Shown here piece by piece: positions 1 through 5,229 of a DNA stretch of 5,543 nucleotides. Position numbers and translations under genes: made by a program. Numbering within the stretch: the stretch's first letter is position 1; each line of letters opens with the position of its first letter. Under the pieces are notes generated by a model, which ran no database searches, was not told where the DNA came from, and saw only the letters and a program-made list of their open reading frames with translations. The stretch comes from an uncultured Collinsella sp. (GTDB taxonomy: Bacteria > Actinomycetota > Coriobacteriia > Coriobacteriales > Coriobacteriaceae), in the NCBI GenBank assembly GCA_900553345.1, contig USDE01000107.1, positions 1-5,543 of the forward strand, written 5' to 3'.

Positions 1-16
1 GCGGGTGGTTTCTGAT

Positions 17-37
17 GCGGCGCGCTGCGCGCCCCGC
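17..37. repeat. GC-rich palindrome near the left edge
   Basis: GGCGCG at 19-24 and CGCGCC at 28-33 are perfect inverted repeats around a 3-base loop, with further G/C pairing possible out to 17 and 37. Neither strand has a T-run after it, so it does not look like a complete intrinsic terminator. It may be part of a 3' untranslated region or of a gene lying mostly outside the window. Its role is unknown; only the inverted repeat itself is directly visible. Confidence 0.4.
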
Positions 38-52
38 ACAGGCTAAAGCCTC

Positions 53-87
53 TAATGAAAGGGCGCTGACCTTCTGGTCGCGCCCTT
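53..87 (-). terminator. Probable intrinsic terminator downstream of glmM
   Basis: On the minus strand AAGGGCGC pairs with GCGCCCTT (80-87 with 59-66). Inside that, GACC pairs with GGTC (76-79 with 68-71) around the loop AGAA, leaving a single bulged A opposite position 67. This 12-pair stem is followed on the minus strand by a short T-rich tail, CCCTTTCATT. It lies about 75 bases beyond the glmM stop codon, where a 3' end is expected. The tail is broken by a C and an A, so efficiency may be modest. In the plus direction the tail is weaker (CTTGAAGTT), but some bidirectional use by a gene left of the window cannot be excluded. Confidence 0.55.
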
Positions 88-134
88 GAAGTTGAACGTC
101 AGATTGCCGCTTGGGGCCGTTTGCAGCGTCGAGC

Positions 135-164
135 AGTTACGCGGTTTGGTAGAACCGCGTAACT
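135..164 (-). repeat. 12-bp perfect hairpin overlapping the glmM stop codon
   Basis: AGTTACGCGGTT at 135-146 and AACCGCGTAACT at 153-164 are exact reverse complements separated by the 6-base loop TGGTAG. On the minus strand the stem starts at the second base of the glmM TAG stop codon. Neither flank carries a T-run, so it is not a standard intrinsic terminator. It could be an RNA-stabilising 3' hairpin, a Rho-related or processing structure, or one copy of a dispersed palindromic repeat. The structure is directly visible; its role is inference. Confidence 0.7.
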
Positions 165-1494
165 ACAGAGCTTCGAGTGCGTTGGCGATGCGCTTCATGG
201 CGGTGTCGGCGGCGGCTTGGTCGGGGGCTTCGGCCAAAACGCGAATCACCGACTCGGTTCCGCTCTTGCGCACCAGTACGCGGCCCTCGCCCGCCAGCGA
301 TGCCTCGGCCTCGGCGATGGCGGCCTGCACGCCCATGTTGTCCAGTGCGGCGTCTTTATCCGCCACGCGCACGGCAACCTGCGCCTGCGGCAGCAGTTTG
401 CACGGAGCCGTGAGCTGCGAGAGCGTCTCGCGCTCGGCACGAATCACTTCCATCACACGCAGCGAGGTCATAATGCCGTCGCCCGTGCGCTCGATATCGC
501 CAAAGATCGTGTGGCCCGTCTGCTCTCCACCCAGGCTGTAGCCGCCCTCGCGCATCTTTGCATACACGTGACGGTCGCCCACGCCGCTGGTCACGGCGCT
601 CAGGCCGGCAAGCTCCAGCGACTTGACCAGGCCAAAGTTGCTGGCGATCGTCGGCACCACGGTACCGCCCGAGAGGCGCCCGTGCTTGTTCAGGTACACG
701 CCGCACACGTACAGGATCTGGTCGCCGTCGACCACGCGGCCGCGCTCGTCCACGGCCAGGCAGCGGTCGGCATCGCCGTCGTAGGCAAAGCCCACGTCCA
801 GGCCCTGCTCCACCACGTGGCGCTGCAGGCGCTCCATATGCGTGGAGCCGCAGTCGACGTTAATGTTAAAGCCATCGGGCGCGGCGTTGATCACGCGCAC
901 GTCGGCGCCCAGCGCGTCGAACACCGGCTTGGCCACCGAGGAAGCCGAGCCGTTGGCGCAGTCGAGACCGATCTTGACGCCCTGCAGCGAAAAATTCGCG
1001 CTTGCGATGAGCGAGGCGATGTAGCGGTTGCGACCCTGCATGTAGTCCACCGTGGCACCGATGTGGTTGCCCGTTGCCAGCGGCACCTCGCTCTTGCCAT
1101 CGATATAGTCCTCGATGAGCTCCAACACGTCCTCGTCCATCTTAAAGCCGTCGCTGTTGACGAGCTTAATGCCGTTATCGCAAAACGGGTTGTGGCTCGC
1201 ACTGATCATGATGCCGCAATCGAAGCAGCCCTCCACGGTCTGATGCGCCACGCCCGGCGTCGGGATCACGTGCAGCATGTAGGCGTCCGCGCCGCTCGCG
1301 ACCAAGCCGCTCACCAGCGCCGCCTCAAACATATAGCTCGAGCGACGCGTGTCCTTGCCCACGATCACGCGTGCTTTGGTCCCGCGGTTGGCGCCGTAAT
1401 ACCAGCCCACAAAGCGGCCGATCTTATAAGCGTGCTCTACCGTCAGTCCAACGTTGGCCTCGCCGCGAAAGCCGTCGGTGCCAAAGTACTTCAT
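163..1494 (-). CDS. glmM: Phosphoglucosamine mutase GlmM
   Basis: This cytoplasmic enzyme converts glucosamine-6-phosphate to glucosamine-1-phosphate, the step before GlmU makes UDP-GlcNAc for peptidoglycan and other envelope glycans. The 443-residue protein has the usual family length and the canonical start MKYFGTDGFRGE. All four active-site loops of the alpha-D-phosphohexomutase family are present in order: the phosphoserine loop SASHNP with catalytic Ser100; the metal loop DGDADR at 239-244; the sugar-selecting loop GGEQTGH at 322-328; and the phosphate-binding loop RKSGTES at 409-415, followed by RVLAEA. The last loop has Ser415 where most homologues have Pro (SGTEP). The GGEQ-type sugar loop and the N-terminal FGTDGFRG favour GlmM over phosphoglucomutase or phosphomannomutase. 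The ATG at 1492-1494 has an AAGGAG five bases upstream. Activation of GlmM normally requires phosphorylation of the catalytic serine. The gene is the last of four in the same orientation, and a terminator-like hairpin sits just before its ribosome-binding site. Confidence 0.96.
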   Translation of the reverse strand: MKYFGTDGFRGEANVGLTVEHAYKIGRFVGWYYGANRGTKARVIVGKDTRRSSYMFEAALVSGLVASGADAYMLHVIPTPGVAHQTVEGCFDCGIMISASHNPFCDNGIKLVNSDGFKMDEDVLELIEDYIDGKSEVPLATGNHIGATVDYMQGRNRYIASLIASANFSLQGVKIGLDCANGSASSVAKPVFDALGADVRVINAAPDGFNINVDCGSTHMERLQRHVVEQGLDVGFAYDGDADRCLAVDERGRVVDGDQILYVCGVYLNKHGRLSGGTVVPTIASNFGLVKSLELAGLSAVTSGVGDRHVYAKMREGGYSLGGEQTGHTIFGDIERTGDGIMTSLRVMEVIRAERETLSQLTAPCKLLPQAQVAVRVADKDAALDNMGVQAAIAEAEASLAGEGRVLVRKSGTESVIRVLAEAPDQAAADTAMKRIANALEAL

Positions 1495-1499
1495 GCGCT

Positions 1500-1505
1500 C
1501 TCCTT
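1500..1505 (-). promoter_or_regulatory. Ribosome-binding site of glmM
   Basis: On the minus strand AAGGAG lies five bases before the ATG at 1494. It fixes the start at MKYFGTDG, which matches the family N-terminus. It is immediately adjacent to the U-rich tail of the hairpin at 1506-1540, so hairpin formation and ribosome access could influence each other. Confidence 0.85.
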
Positions 1506-1540
1506 ACAAAATAGGGGCGAACAGATTGCCCGTCCGCCCC
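1506..1540 (-). terminator. Terminator-type hairpin between the DUF4012 gene and glmM
   Basis: On the minus strand GGGGCGGAC (1540-1532) pairs with GTTCGCCCC (1522-1514) through nine pairs including one G-U. The loop is nine bases and the stem is followed at once by TATTTTGT. This is the classic form of a Rho-independent terminator, placed 38 bases after the DUF4012 stop codon. The tail runs directly into the glmM ribosome-binding site, so the same element could act as an attenuator in a glmM leader rather than only ending the upstream transcript. The stem and T-tract are directly visible; termination is inferred. Confidence 0.7.
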
Positions 1541-1553
1541 AAAATGGTACTCG

Positions 1554-1559
1554 ATTATC
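1554..1559 (-). promoter_or_regulatory. Candidate -10 box for glmM
   Basis: GATAAT on the minus strand matches five of six bases of the sigma-70-type -10 consensus. It lies in the short gap after the DUF4012 stop codon, and a start about seven bases downstream would give a glmM leader of about 50 bases containing the hairpin at 1506-1540. No convincing -35 hexamer is found at the right spacing (the best nearby is TAGGGT-like), and there is no TG extension, so this is only a tentative call. Confidence 0.3.
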
Positions 1560-1577
1560 TGCGCTACCAGAAAAACC

Positions 1578-3917
1578 CTACGCCGACGCGCTGTCGCGAG
1601 CCGCCTGGCATGTAGGAGTCTGACGCAGCGTAAGCGGCTTGTCCCCCGCCTCGGCCGACGTGGTCAGCGTATACGTGATCGTCGTCGTCTCGCCAGCATG
1701 CAGGTCAACGGTGCCCGAATAGAAGGGGATTCCATGCCACGTAGCGGCGCCAAGACCAAACTGGGTGCCCTCAACCGTAAGGTCACTGATGTTGCCGCCC
1801 GTCGGGGCAAACACTGAGACATTCAGGCGTTCGTCGTCACGCGCGGCATCGGATGCGCCCGCCGCAACGTAGTCGGGCAGCTTGCCAGCCTCCTCCTGCG
1901 TCATGATGTTCGTCAGGGTAACGGTGATGCGATAGGAGCACGTGCCGTCGCCGTTCTTCACGCCCTGGCCAATCTGCGTGTCGGCGTTCAGATACCAGTC
2001 GAGCTTGGAGAAGCTCAGGTTGTTAAAGTAAACGCCGGCAACGGGATCGGCACTCGGATCATCCGGATCGGGCAGCGAAGCGTCAATGCCCGTCTCCTTG
2101 ATGGCATTCTGCTCATCATCGTTTCTCATCCAAGCAATCAGACGGCCCTCTTCGGCACCGCGCTCGAATGCACCGACAAGCTTCGTAACGTCGACGTCAC
2201 CGATGCCACCGAGAATCTTGTCGAAGGCGGCGCTGGCAACAGATGCAAAGATGCCGTCCGATTCTTCGACCGGATAGTTCCAATACACATCATGCATGAG
2301 AACCTTCGCCGCGTTGGCACCGTCGACGACCGTACCATCGGGCAGCGAGACATTACCGACAAGGCCCAGCAAGTACTGCAAGAACACCGGATCGATGCCG
2401 ACGACGCCATCAACGTCCTGCCCATACTGGGACTTCCACAGCGCGGCAACACGCTGCGAGTTGCGGGGCCAATCGGGCGAATACGCGTTACCAGAGTTGT
2501 ACAGGTTGCTGTGGTCACCAAACAGTGCCTCGTCTTCTTCGTCGACGCTCTCAACCGCCTCGTCTTTGCTGAGCGCAATACATGGAACAAAGTCACCGAT
2601 CGACATCTGGCCATCGGTGACTGAAATCAAACCTTGCGAACCACCAAAACCGCCGCAAGCACGAATCTCGACGTTGTTCATGGCATACACAAGATAGTTG
2701 CGCGTCTGGCCGTTGGCGCCGAGCATCTGGGGCAGAACGGGGGCAATCTTCTCTGCCGCGTCGACTACACCGTCCAGGGTGGCAAAGCCGTCCTTTGCCT
2801 TATCGACCAGCTCGGTCACCTGGGCGATATGCGTATCGCCAATACTCTGCACCTTTTTGTTGGCGCTCTTGAACGCCTTCGAGCTATCGGAGAGCGAATC
2901 GGCGACCGCCTGCAGCGCGGACACGTTGATTGTCCCGTCCTGGAACAGCTTGCCGGGCGTTGCCTGAGCGAGATTATCGGCCATGGGGACCAGCGCGCCG
3001 CTCGAAACATCGGACAGAGCGTCGACCATGGTGCGGGCGGCATTAATGTCGCCGCCGTACACCGGAATGAACGAGGCCATCGTCCACACCGGGCTCGAGG
3101 TCTCTTTCTTCATGCTGCTGCAGAGCTCGTCGATCTTTTTCGCATCGTCGGGCAGGGTCGAAAAATCGCCCGACGTGACCTTGTCCTTAAGGCCGCCGAC
3201 GATCTCGACAGTTTCCTTTGCCTGGCTCTTCACGGTTTTTGCCGAGTTAAACAGCATGAAGCCACTCACGCCAAAAGCGACAAGAACCACCGCGACGATG
3301 GCAGCGACAATAGCCGAAACGCGGCGGTTCTTGCGCTCGCCCTTGCGATGGCGATGGCGAACCAGGCCGTTCGAGGTCGGGCTCGTCGAGGAATCACCGC
3401 CGTAGTTCAAGCCAAAATCGTAATAATCTTCTTTAGAGCCCGAGCCCTTAAACTCGGCACCGTCGTCATCGAGACGGGCAAACGTGCCGGTTTCGGAAGC
3501 GCCCGTATAGATAGTGCCTAGGTTACCCGTAAGCCCTGCGTCTCCAGCAGAAGAAGCACTATTGGCGGGATTGGCAGAGTTGATGGGGCCGGCGTTGTGG
3601 GCGCGATGAGCGTTGTTAGCGGGGTCAGCGGGGCCGGCGACATTTGCACCGCCCGTTGGCGCCGGACGAACCCCGGCCGACGAAGCCGCAGAGCCCGCCC
3701 CGCCCGAAAATGTCTGCCTGCCTACGCGACCAGCCTGTTTTGCCTTTTGAGACTGTTCGTACAGAGCGGTAAACATCGCCGTTTCGCCCGGAGACGTACG
3801 GTTGCCAGCACCGTTTTGGCTGGATCCACTCGGTACGCCAGCGTTTCCAGTCCCATTTGAACGCGGCGGAACTGCAGGGCGCTCGCCGTCGCCGTTCTTA
3901 AAGTGGTTACCAGCCAT
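1578..3917 (-). CDS. DUF4012-domain membrane protein with disordered N-terminus
   Basis: The predicted protein has 779 residues. Residues 1-185 are rich in Gly, Ala, Asn, Ser and Pro and look disordered; within them AG recurs every 15 residues at 94, 109 and 124. A basic cluster (RHRHRKGERKNRR, 187-199) precedes one membrane helix at about 200-223, predicting a cytoplasmic N-terminus and an external C-terminus. Residues 224-400 are mostly helical, with the DUF4012-type segment PVWTMASFIPVYGGD near 276-290. The core follows: NYLVYAMNNVEIRACGGF (407-424), DGVVGIDPVFLQYLLG (503-518), LPDGTVVDGANAA (525-537), then NNLSFSKLDWYLN (632-644) and a beta-rich C-terminus. External cysteines are at 266, 421, 446, 660 and 770, which would allow disulphides. 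DUF4012 proteins occur in actinobacteria, often near polysaccharide or envelope genes, but have no assigned reaction, so I give none. The ATG has a GAGGA seven bases upstream. A candidate promoter lies at 3959-3987 and a terminator follows the gene. It is probably monocistronic or loosely linked to glmM. Confidence 0.88.
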   Translation of the reverse strand: MAGNHFKNGDGERPAVPPRSNGTGNAGVPSGSSQNGAGNRTSPGETAMFTALYEQSQKAKQAGRVGRQTFSGGAGSAASSAGVRPAPTGGANVAGPADPANNAHRAHNAGPINSANPANSASSAGDAGLTGNLGTIYTGASETGTFARLDDDGAEFKGSGSKEDYYDFGLNYGGDSSTSPTSNGLVRHRHRKGERKNRRVSAIVAAIVAVVLVAFGVSGFMLFNSAKTVKSQAKETVEIVGGLKDKVTSGDFSTLPDDAKKIDELCSSMKKETSSPVWTMASFIPVYGGDINAARTMVDALSDVSSGALVPMADNLAQATPGKLFQDGTINVSALQAVADSLSDSSKAFKSANKKVQSIGDTHIAQVTELVDKAKDGFATLDGVVDAAEKIAPVLPQMLGANGQTRNYLVYAMNNVEIRACGGFGGSQGLISVTDGQMSIGDFVPCIALSKDEAVESVDEEDEALFGDHSNLYNSGNAYSPDWPRNSQRVAALWKSQYGQDVDGVVGIDPVFLQYLLGLVGNVSLPDGTVVDGANAAKVLMHDVYWNYPVEESDGIFASVASAAFDKILGGIGDVDVTKLVGAFERGAEEGRLIAWMRNDDEQNAIKETGIDASLPDPDDPSADPVAGVYFNNLSFSKLDWYLNADTQIGQGVKNGDGTCSYRITVTLTNIMTQEEAGKLPDYVAAGASDAARDDERLNVSVFAPTGGNISDLTVEGTQFGLGAATWHGIPFYSGTVDLHAGETTTITYTLTTSAEAGDKPLTLRQTPTCQAARDSASA
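3549..3638 (-). repeat. Degenerate 45-bp (15-residue) repeat in the N-terminal linker
   Basis: Residues 94-108 and 109-123 of the DUF4012 protein align as two 15-residue units, each beginning AGP, with seven identical positions. A third unit appears to begin with AG at 124. At the DNA level the 10-mer GGGGCCGGCG occurs at 3585-3594 and again at 3630-3639, exactly 45 bases apart. The units have diverged, so this is an old duplication or a composition-driven repeat in a disordered linker. It lies on the predicted cytoplasmic side of the membrane helix. Confidence 0.5.
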
Positions 3918-3924
3918 AGAGGAG

Positions 3925-3929
3925 TCCTC
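3925..3929 (-). promoter_or_regulatory. Ribosome-binding site of the DUF4012 gene
   Basis: GAGGA on the minus strand lies seven bases before the ATG at 3917 and supports that start. It is part of an 11-base near-palindrome, GAGGACTCCTC, so the Shine-Dalgarno bases could pair with the CCTC just downstream (four pairs, three-base loop). That pairing is short and its effect on translation is uncertain. Confidence 0.7.
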
Positions 3930-3958
3930 GCAATACTAAAAGTCAATAACGCTATTAG

Positions 3959-3987
3959 TTTATGACATATTTGGCATCGTCAGTTAA
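3959..3987 (-). promoter_or_regulatory. Candidate promoter for the DUF4012 gene
   Basis: On the minus strand TTAACT (3987-3982) and CATAAA (3964-3959) each match four of six consensus bases and are exactly 17 bases apart. The -10 is preceded by TGT, an extended -10 (TGn) motif. The predicted start point near 3952 would leave a leader of about 35 bases carrying the GAGGA ribosome-binding site. Position and spacing are good and the hexamers are moderate. Confidence 0.42.
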
Positions 3988-4000
3988 ACTCCAGATGCAG

Positions 4001-4025
4001 GCACCAATTCGCGGAATTGTGGTGC
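4001..4025. repeat. Imperfect hairpin downstream of the transporter gene
   Basis: GCACCAATTC at 4001-4010 pairs with GAATTG and GGTGC at 4014-4019 and 4021-4025: ten pairs, one bulged T at 4020 and a 3-base GCG loop. It begins about 31 bases after the transporter stop codon and lies upstream of the DUF4012 promoter candidate. No T-run follows on either strand, so it is a weak terminator candidate at best. It could equally be an operator or an RNA 3'-end structure. Confidence 0.5.
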
Positions 4026-4056
4026 AACACCGTGTCCATCTAGGCAGCGGCGTAAG

Positions 4057-5079
4057 CTATACCGTCAGGAACATCATCACGATGATCATGGCAAAGCCAA
4101 TCAAGTCGGTCGGCAAAAACACCGTGCCCAGCATAACGGCGCTGGTAATGGTTGCCGAGATCGGCTCCACAGTTCCGATAAGACTCGCACGTACGGAGCC
4201 AATATCCTTGACGCCCTGCATATAGAGCATATACGCCAGGAAAGAGCCCACGATCACAAACACCGCGAGCGCTTCGACGGCAGCAGTATCGAGGGCCGGC
4301 ATATGAGCCCACGGCTGTACAAAGACGCTCGAAACGACACCCGCCGTAAGCATAGCCGAGCCCGTAACAATAGGGCTGCCGTATTCGGACAGAATCTTGG
4401 CGGGAATCACCGCCATACAGGCGGCGCTAACCGCACACATAAGGCCTGCGACCAGGCCAAGCGGCGATATACTCAGACTGGTAGGGTCGCCGCCGGTAGC
4501 GATTAAAAAGGTGCCGCCCAAGGCCAACCCAATACCAACGGCCTCACGCACGCGAGGCATGCGATGGTCGATCACGCAGGTGTAGCCCATAATGATGACC
4601 AGCTGCAGGCACTGGAGCACCGTCGCGGTTCCGGCATTGGTCAGGCGCACGGCCGAAAGATAACAAAACTGGTTAAAGAGCAGGCCAAAAGCGGTAAAGA
4701 GCAGCAGCTGCTTGCGATCATCGGGCGTCGTCCAAAGCTTGACCAGGCGTGCGCGGTCGTGCGTGACAACCACAGCCATAAAGAGCAGGCCGGCAAGAAT
4801 CTGCCGTATGCTCATAAGCCACAGCGTATCGACATGGTAGGTATCGAACAAAAAACTCGCGCTGGTACCCGAGAAACCCCAAAACGAACCGCCCACCAGC
4901 GTGGCTAAAACACCCGTGATCATCTTGCGCGTCTGGGCGTCGTTGAGACGGTCGCGCCAGGCGCGACGGGTGTTGCGGCTGAGCTCGTCAGTTCCCCCGG
5001 GCACGACAAAATCGGACGCAGCCGTCATCGGTACCGAAGCCCTTTCGCGTGCACGCTGAGCTGAGCGCTCCTGCTCCAT
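4057..5079 (-). CDS. EamA/DMT-family membrane transporter
   Basis: The 340-residue protein has about ten hydrophobic helices arranged as two EamA repeats, at roughly 53-195 and 206-340, after a charged N-terminal extension of about 50 residues. Family features include GGSFWGFSGTSASFLF in helix 1, the end of repeat one (AVRLTNAGTATVLQCLQLV, 143-161), and the matching end of repeat two (GSVRASLIGTVEPISATIT, 294-312) with the typical EP pair. The drug/metabolite transporter superfamily moves small metabolites such as amino acids, sugars or nucleotides, usually as exporters; the substrate cannot be read from the sequence. Two things are unusual. The Glu normally found in the LLGE motif after the EP pair is missing (MLGTVFLPTDLIG), and translation stops right at the end of helix 10 (MMFLTV) with no cytoplasmic tail. 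The ATG has GGGGGAG four bases upstream. Met18 and Met53 are alternative starts that would shorten only the charged extension, and all predicted helices would remain. Confidence 0.9.
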   Translation of the reverse strand: MEQERSAQRARERASVPMTAASDFVVPGGTDELSRNTRRAWRDRLNDAQTRKMITGVLATLVGGSFWGFSGTSASFLFDTYHVDTLWLMSIRQILAGLLFMAVVVTHDRARLVKLWTTPDDRKQLLLFTAFGLLFNQFCYLSAVRLTNAGTATVLQCLQLVIIMGYTCVIDHRMPRVREAVGIGLALGGTFLIATGGDPTSLSISPLGLVAGLMCAVSAACMAVIPAKILSEYGSPIVTGSAMLTAGVVSSVFVQPWAHMPALDTAAVEALAVFVIVGSFLAYMLYMQGVKDIGSVRASLIGTVEPISATITSAVMLGTVFLPTDLIGFAMIIVMMFLTV

Positions 5080-5083
5080 TCCA

Positions 5084-5090
5084 CTCCCCC
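5084..5090 (-). promoter_or_regulatory. Ribosome-binding site of the transporter gene
   Basis: GGGGGAG on the minus strand lies four bases before the ATG at 5079. It favours the long start, with its 52-residue charged extension, over the internal methionines at residues 18 and 53. Confidence 0.6.
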
Positions 5091-5117
5091 GAAATCAATT
5101 GGCAACAAAGCGCTCAA

Positions 5118-5126
5118 ACTGTAGCA
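5118..5126 (-). promoter_or_regulatory. Candidate extended -10 promoter of the transporter gene
   Basis: The minus strand reads TGCTACAGT, an extended -10 (TGn) followed by TACAGT, which matches four of six bases. A start near 5111 would give a leader of about 31 bases. The region 17 bases upstream is T-rich (CTTTTT) and only a poor -35, and it coincides with the T-run of the possible terminator of the preceding gene. Confidence 0.33.
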
Positions 5127-5140
5127 CGAATATCGGCATG

Positions 5141-5229
5141 AAAAAGCAGACGATTCGGAACATCTACGAGCGTCCAGATTGCAGGGGCGAAAGGCGCAGA
5201 CGCGCTATGCCGAGTGGTTGGAATCGTCT
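5141..5229 (-). terminator. Possible long-range terminator or inverted repeat around the peptidase gene end
   Basis: GAATCGTCT at 5221-5229 and AGACGATTC at 5148-5156 are exact 9-base reverse complements separated by 64 bases. On the minus strand the second arm is followed by GCTTTTT. The first arm lies inside the last codons of the gene ending at 5205. A smaller hairpin (GCGC, loop, GCGC; 5194-5205) sits between the arms. A stem with so large a loop is unusual for an intrinsic terminator, so the terminator role is uncertain; the inverted repeat is exact. Confidence 0.35.

Noticed and set aside
1..39. A minus-strand GTG at 39 with an open frame to the left edge, which could be the start of the next gene.
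   Set aside because: Only 13 codons are visible, the frame runs through a GC palindrome, and the purine-rich AGAGG is about 12 bases away. There is not enough to support a gene.
1..162. A possible glmS-type ribozyme or other riboswitch near the amino-sugar gene.
   Set aside because: The conserved core bases and pseudoknot arrangement of the glmS ribozyme are not found, and the element lies downstream of glmM. Only simple hairpins are seen.
86..541. A 151-codon plus-strand open frame beginning in the left intergenic gap.
   Set aside because: Most of it is antisense to the glmM C-terminus. Its start lies within the terminator stem, with no ribosome-binding site in front of it.
217..1623. A 468-codon plus-strand open frame antisense to glmM, longer than glmM itself.
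   Set aside because: Its translation is dominated by His, Ala, Val, Arg and Gln with no recognisable motif, while the opposite strand encodes a fully conserved GlmM. Long antisense frames are expected in GC-rich coding DNA.
2634..3521. A 295-codon plus-strand open frame antisense to the DUF4012 gene.
   Set aside because: The translation is His/Arg/Ala-rich with no domain or convincing ribosome-binding site, and the minus strand carries the conserved DUF4012 signature.
3934..3952. TTGACT at 3940-3945 on the minus strand as a -35 box for the DUF4012 gene (five of six matches).
   Set aside because: A -10 at the right distance would fall on the ribosome-binding site and start codon, where there is no match.
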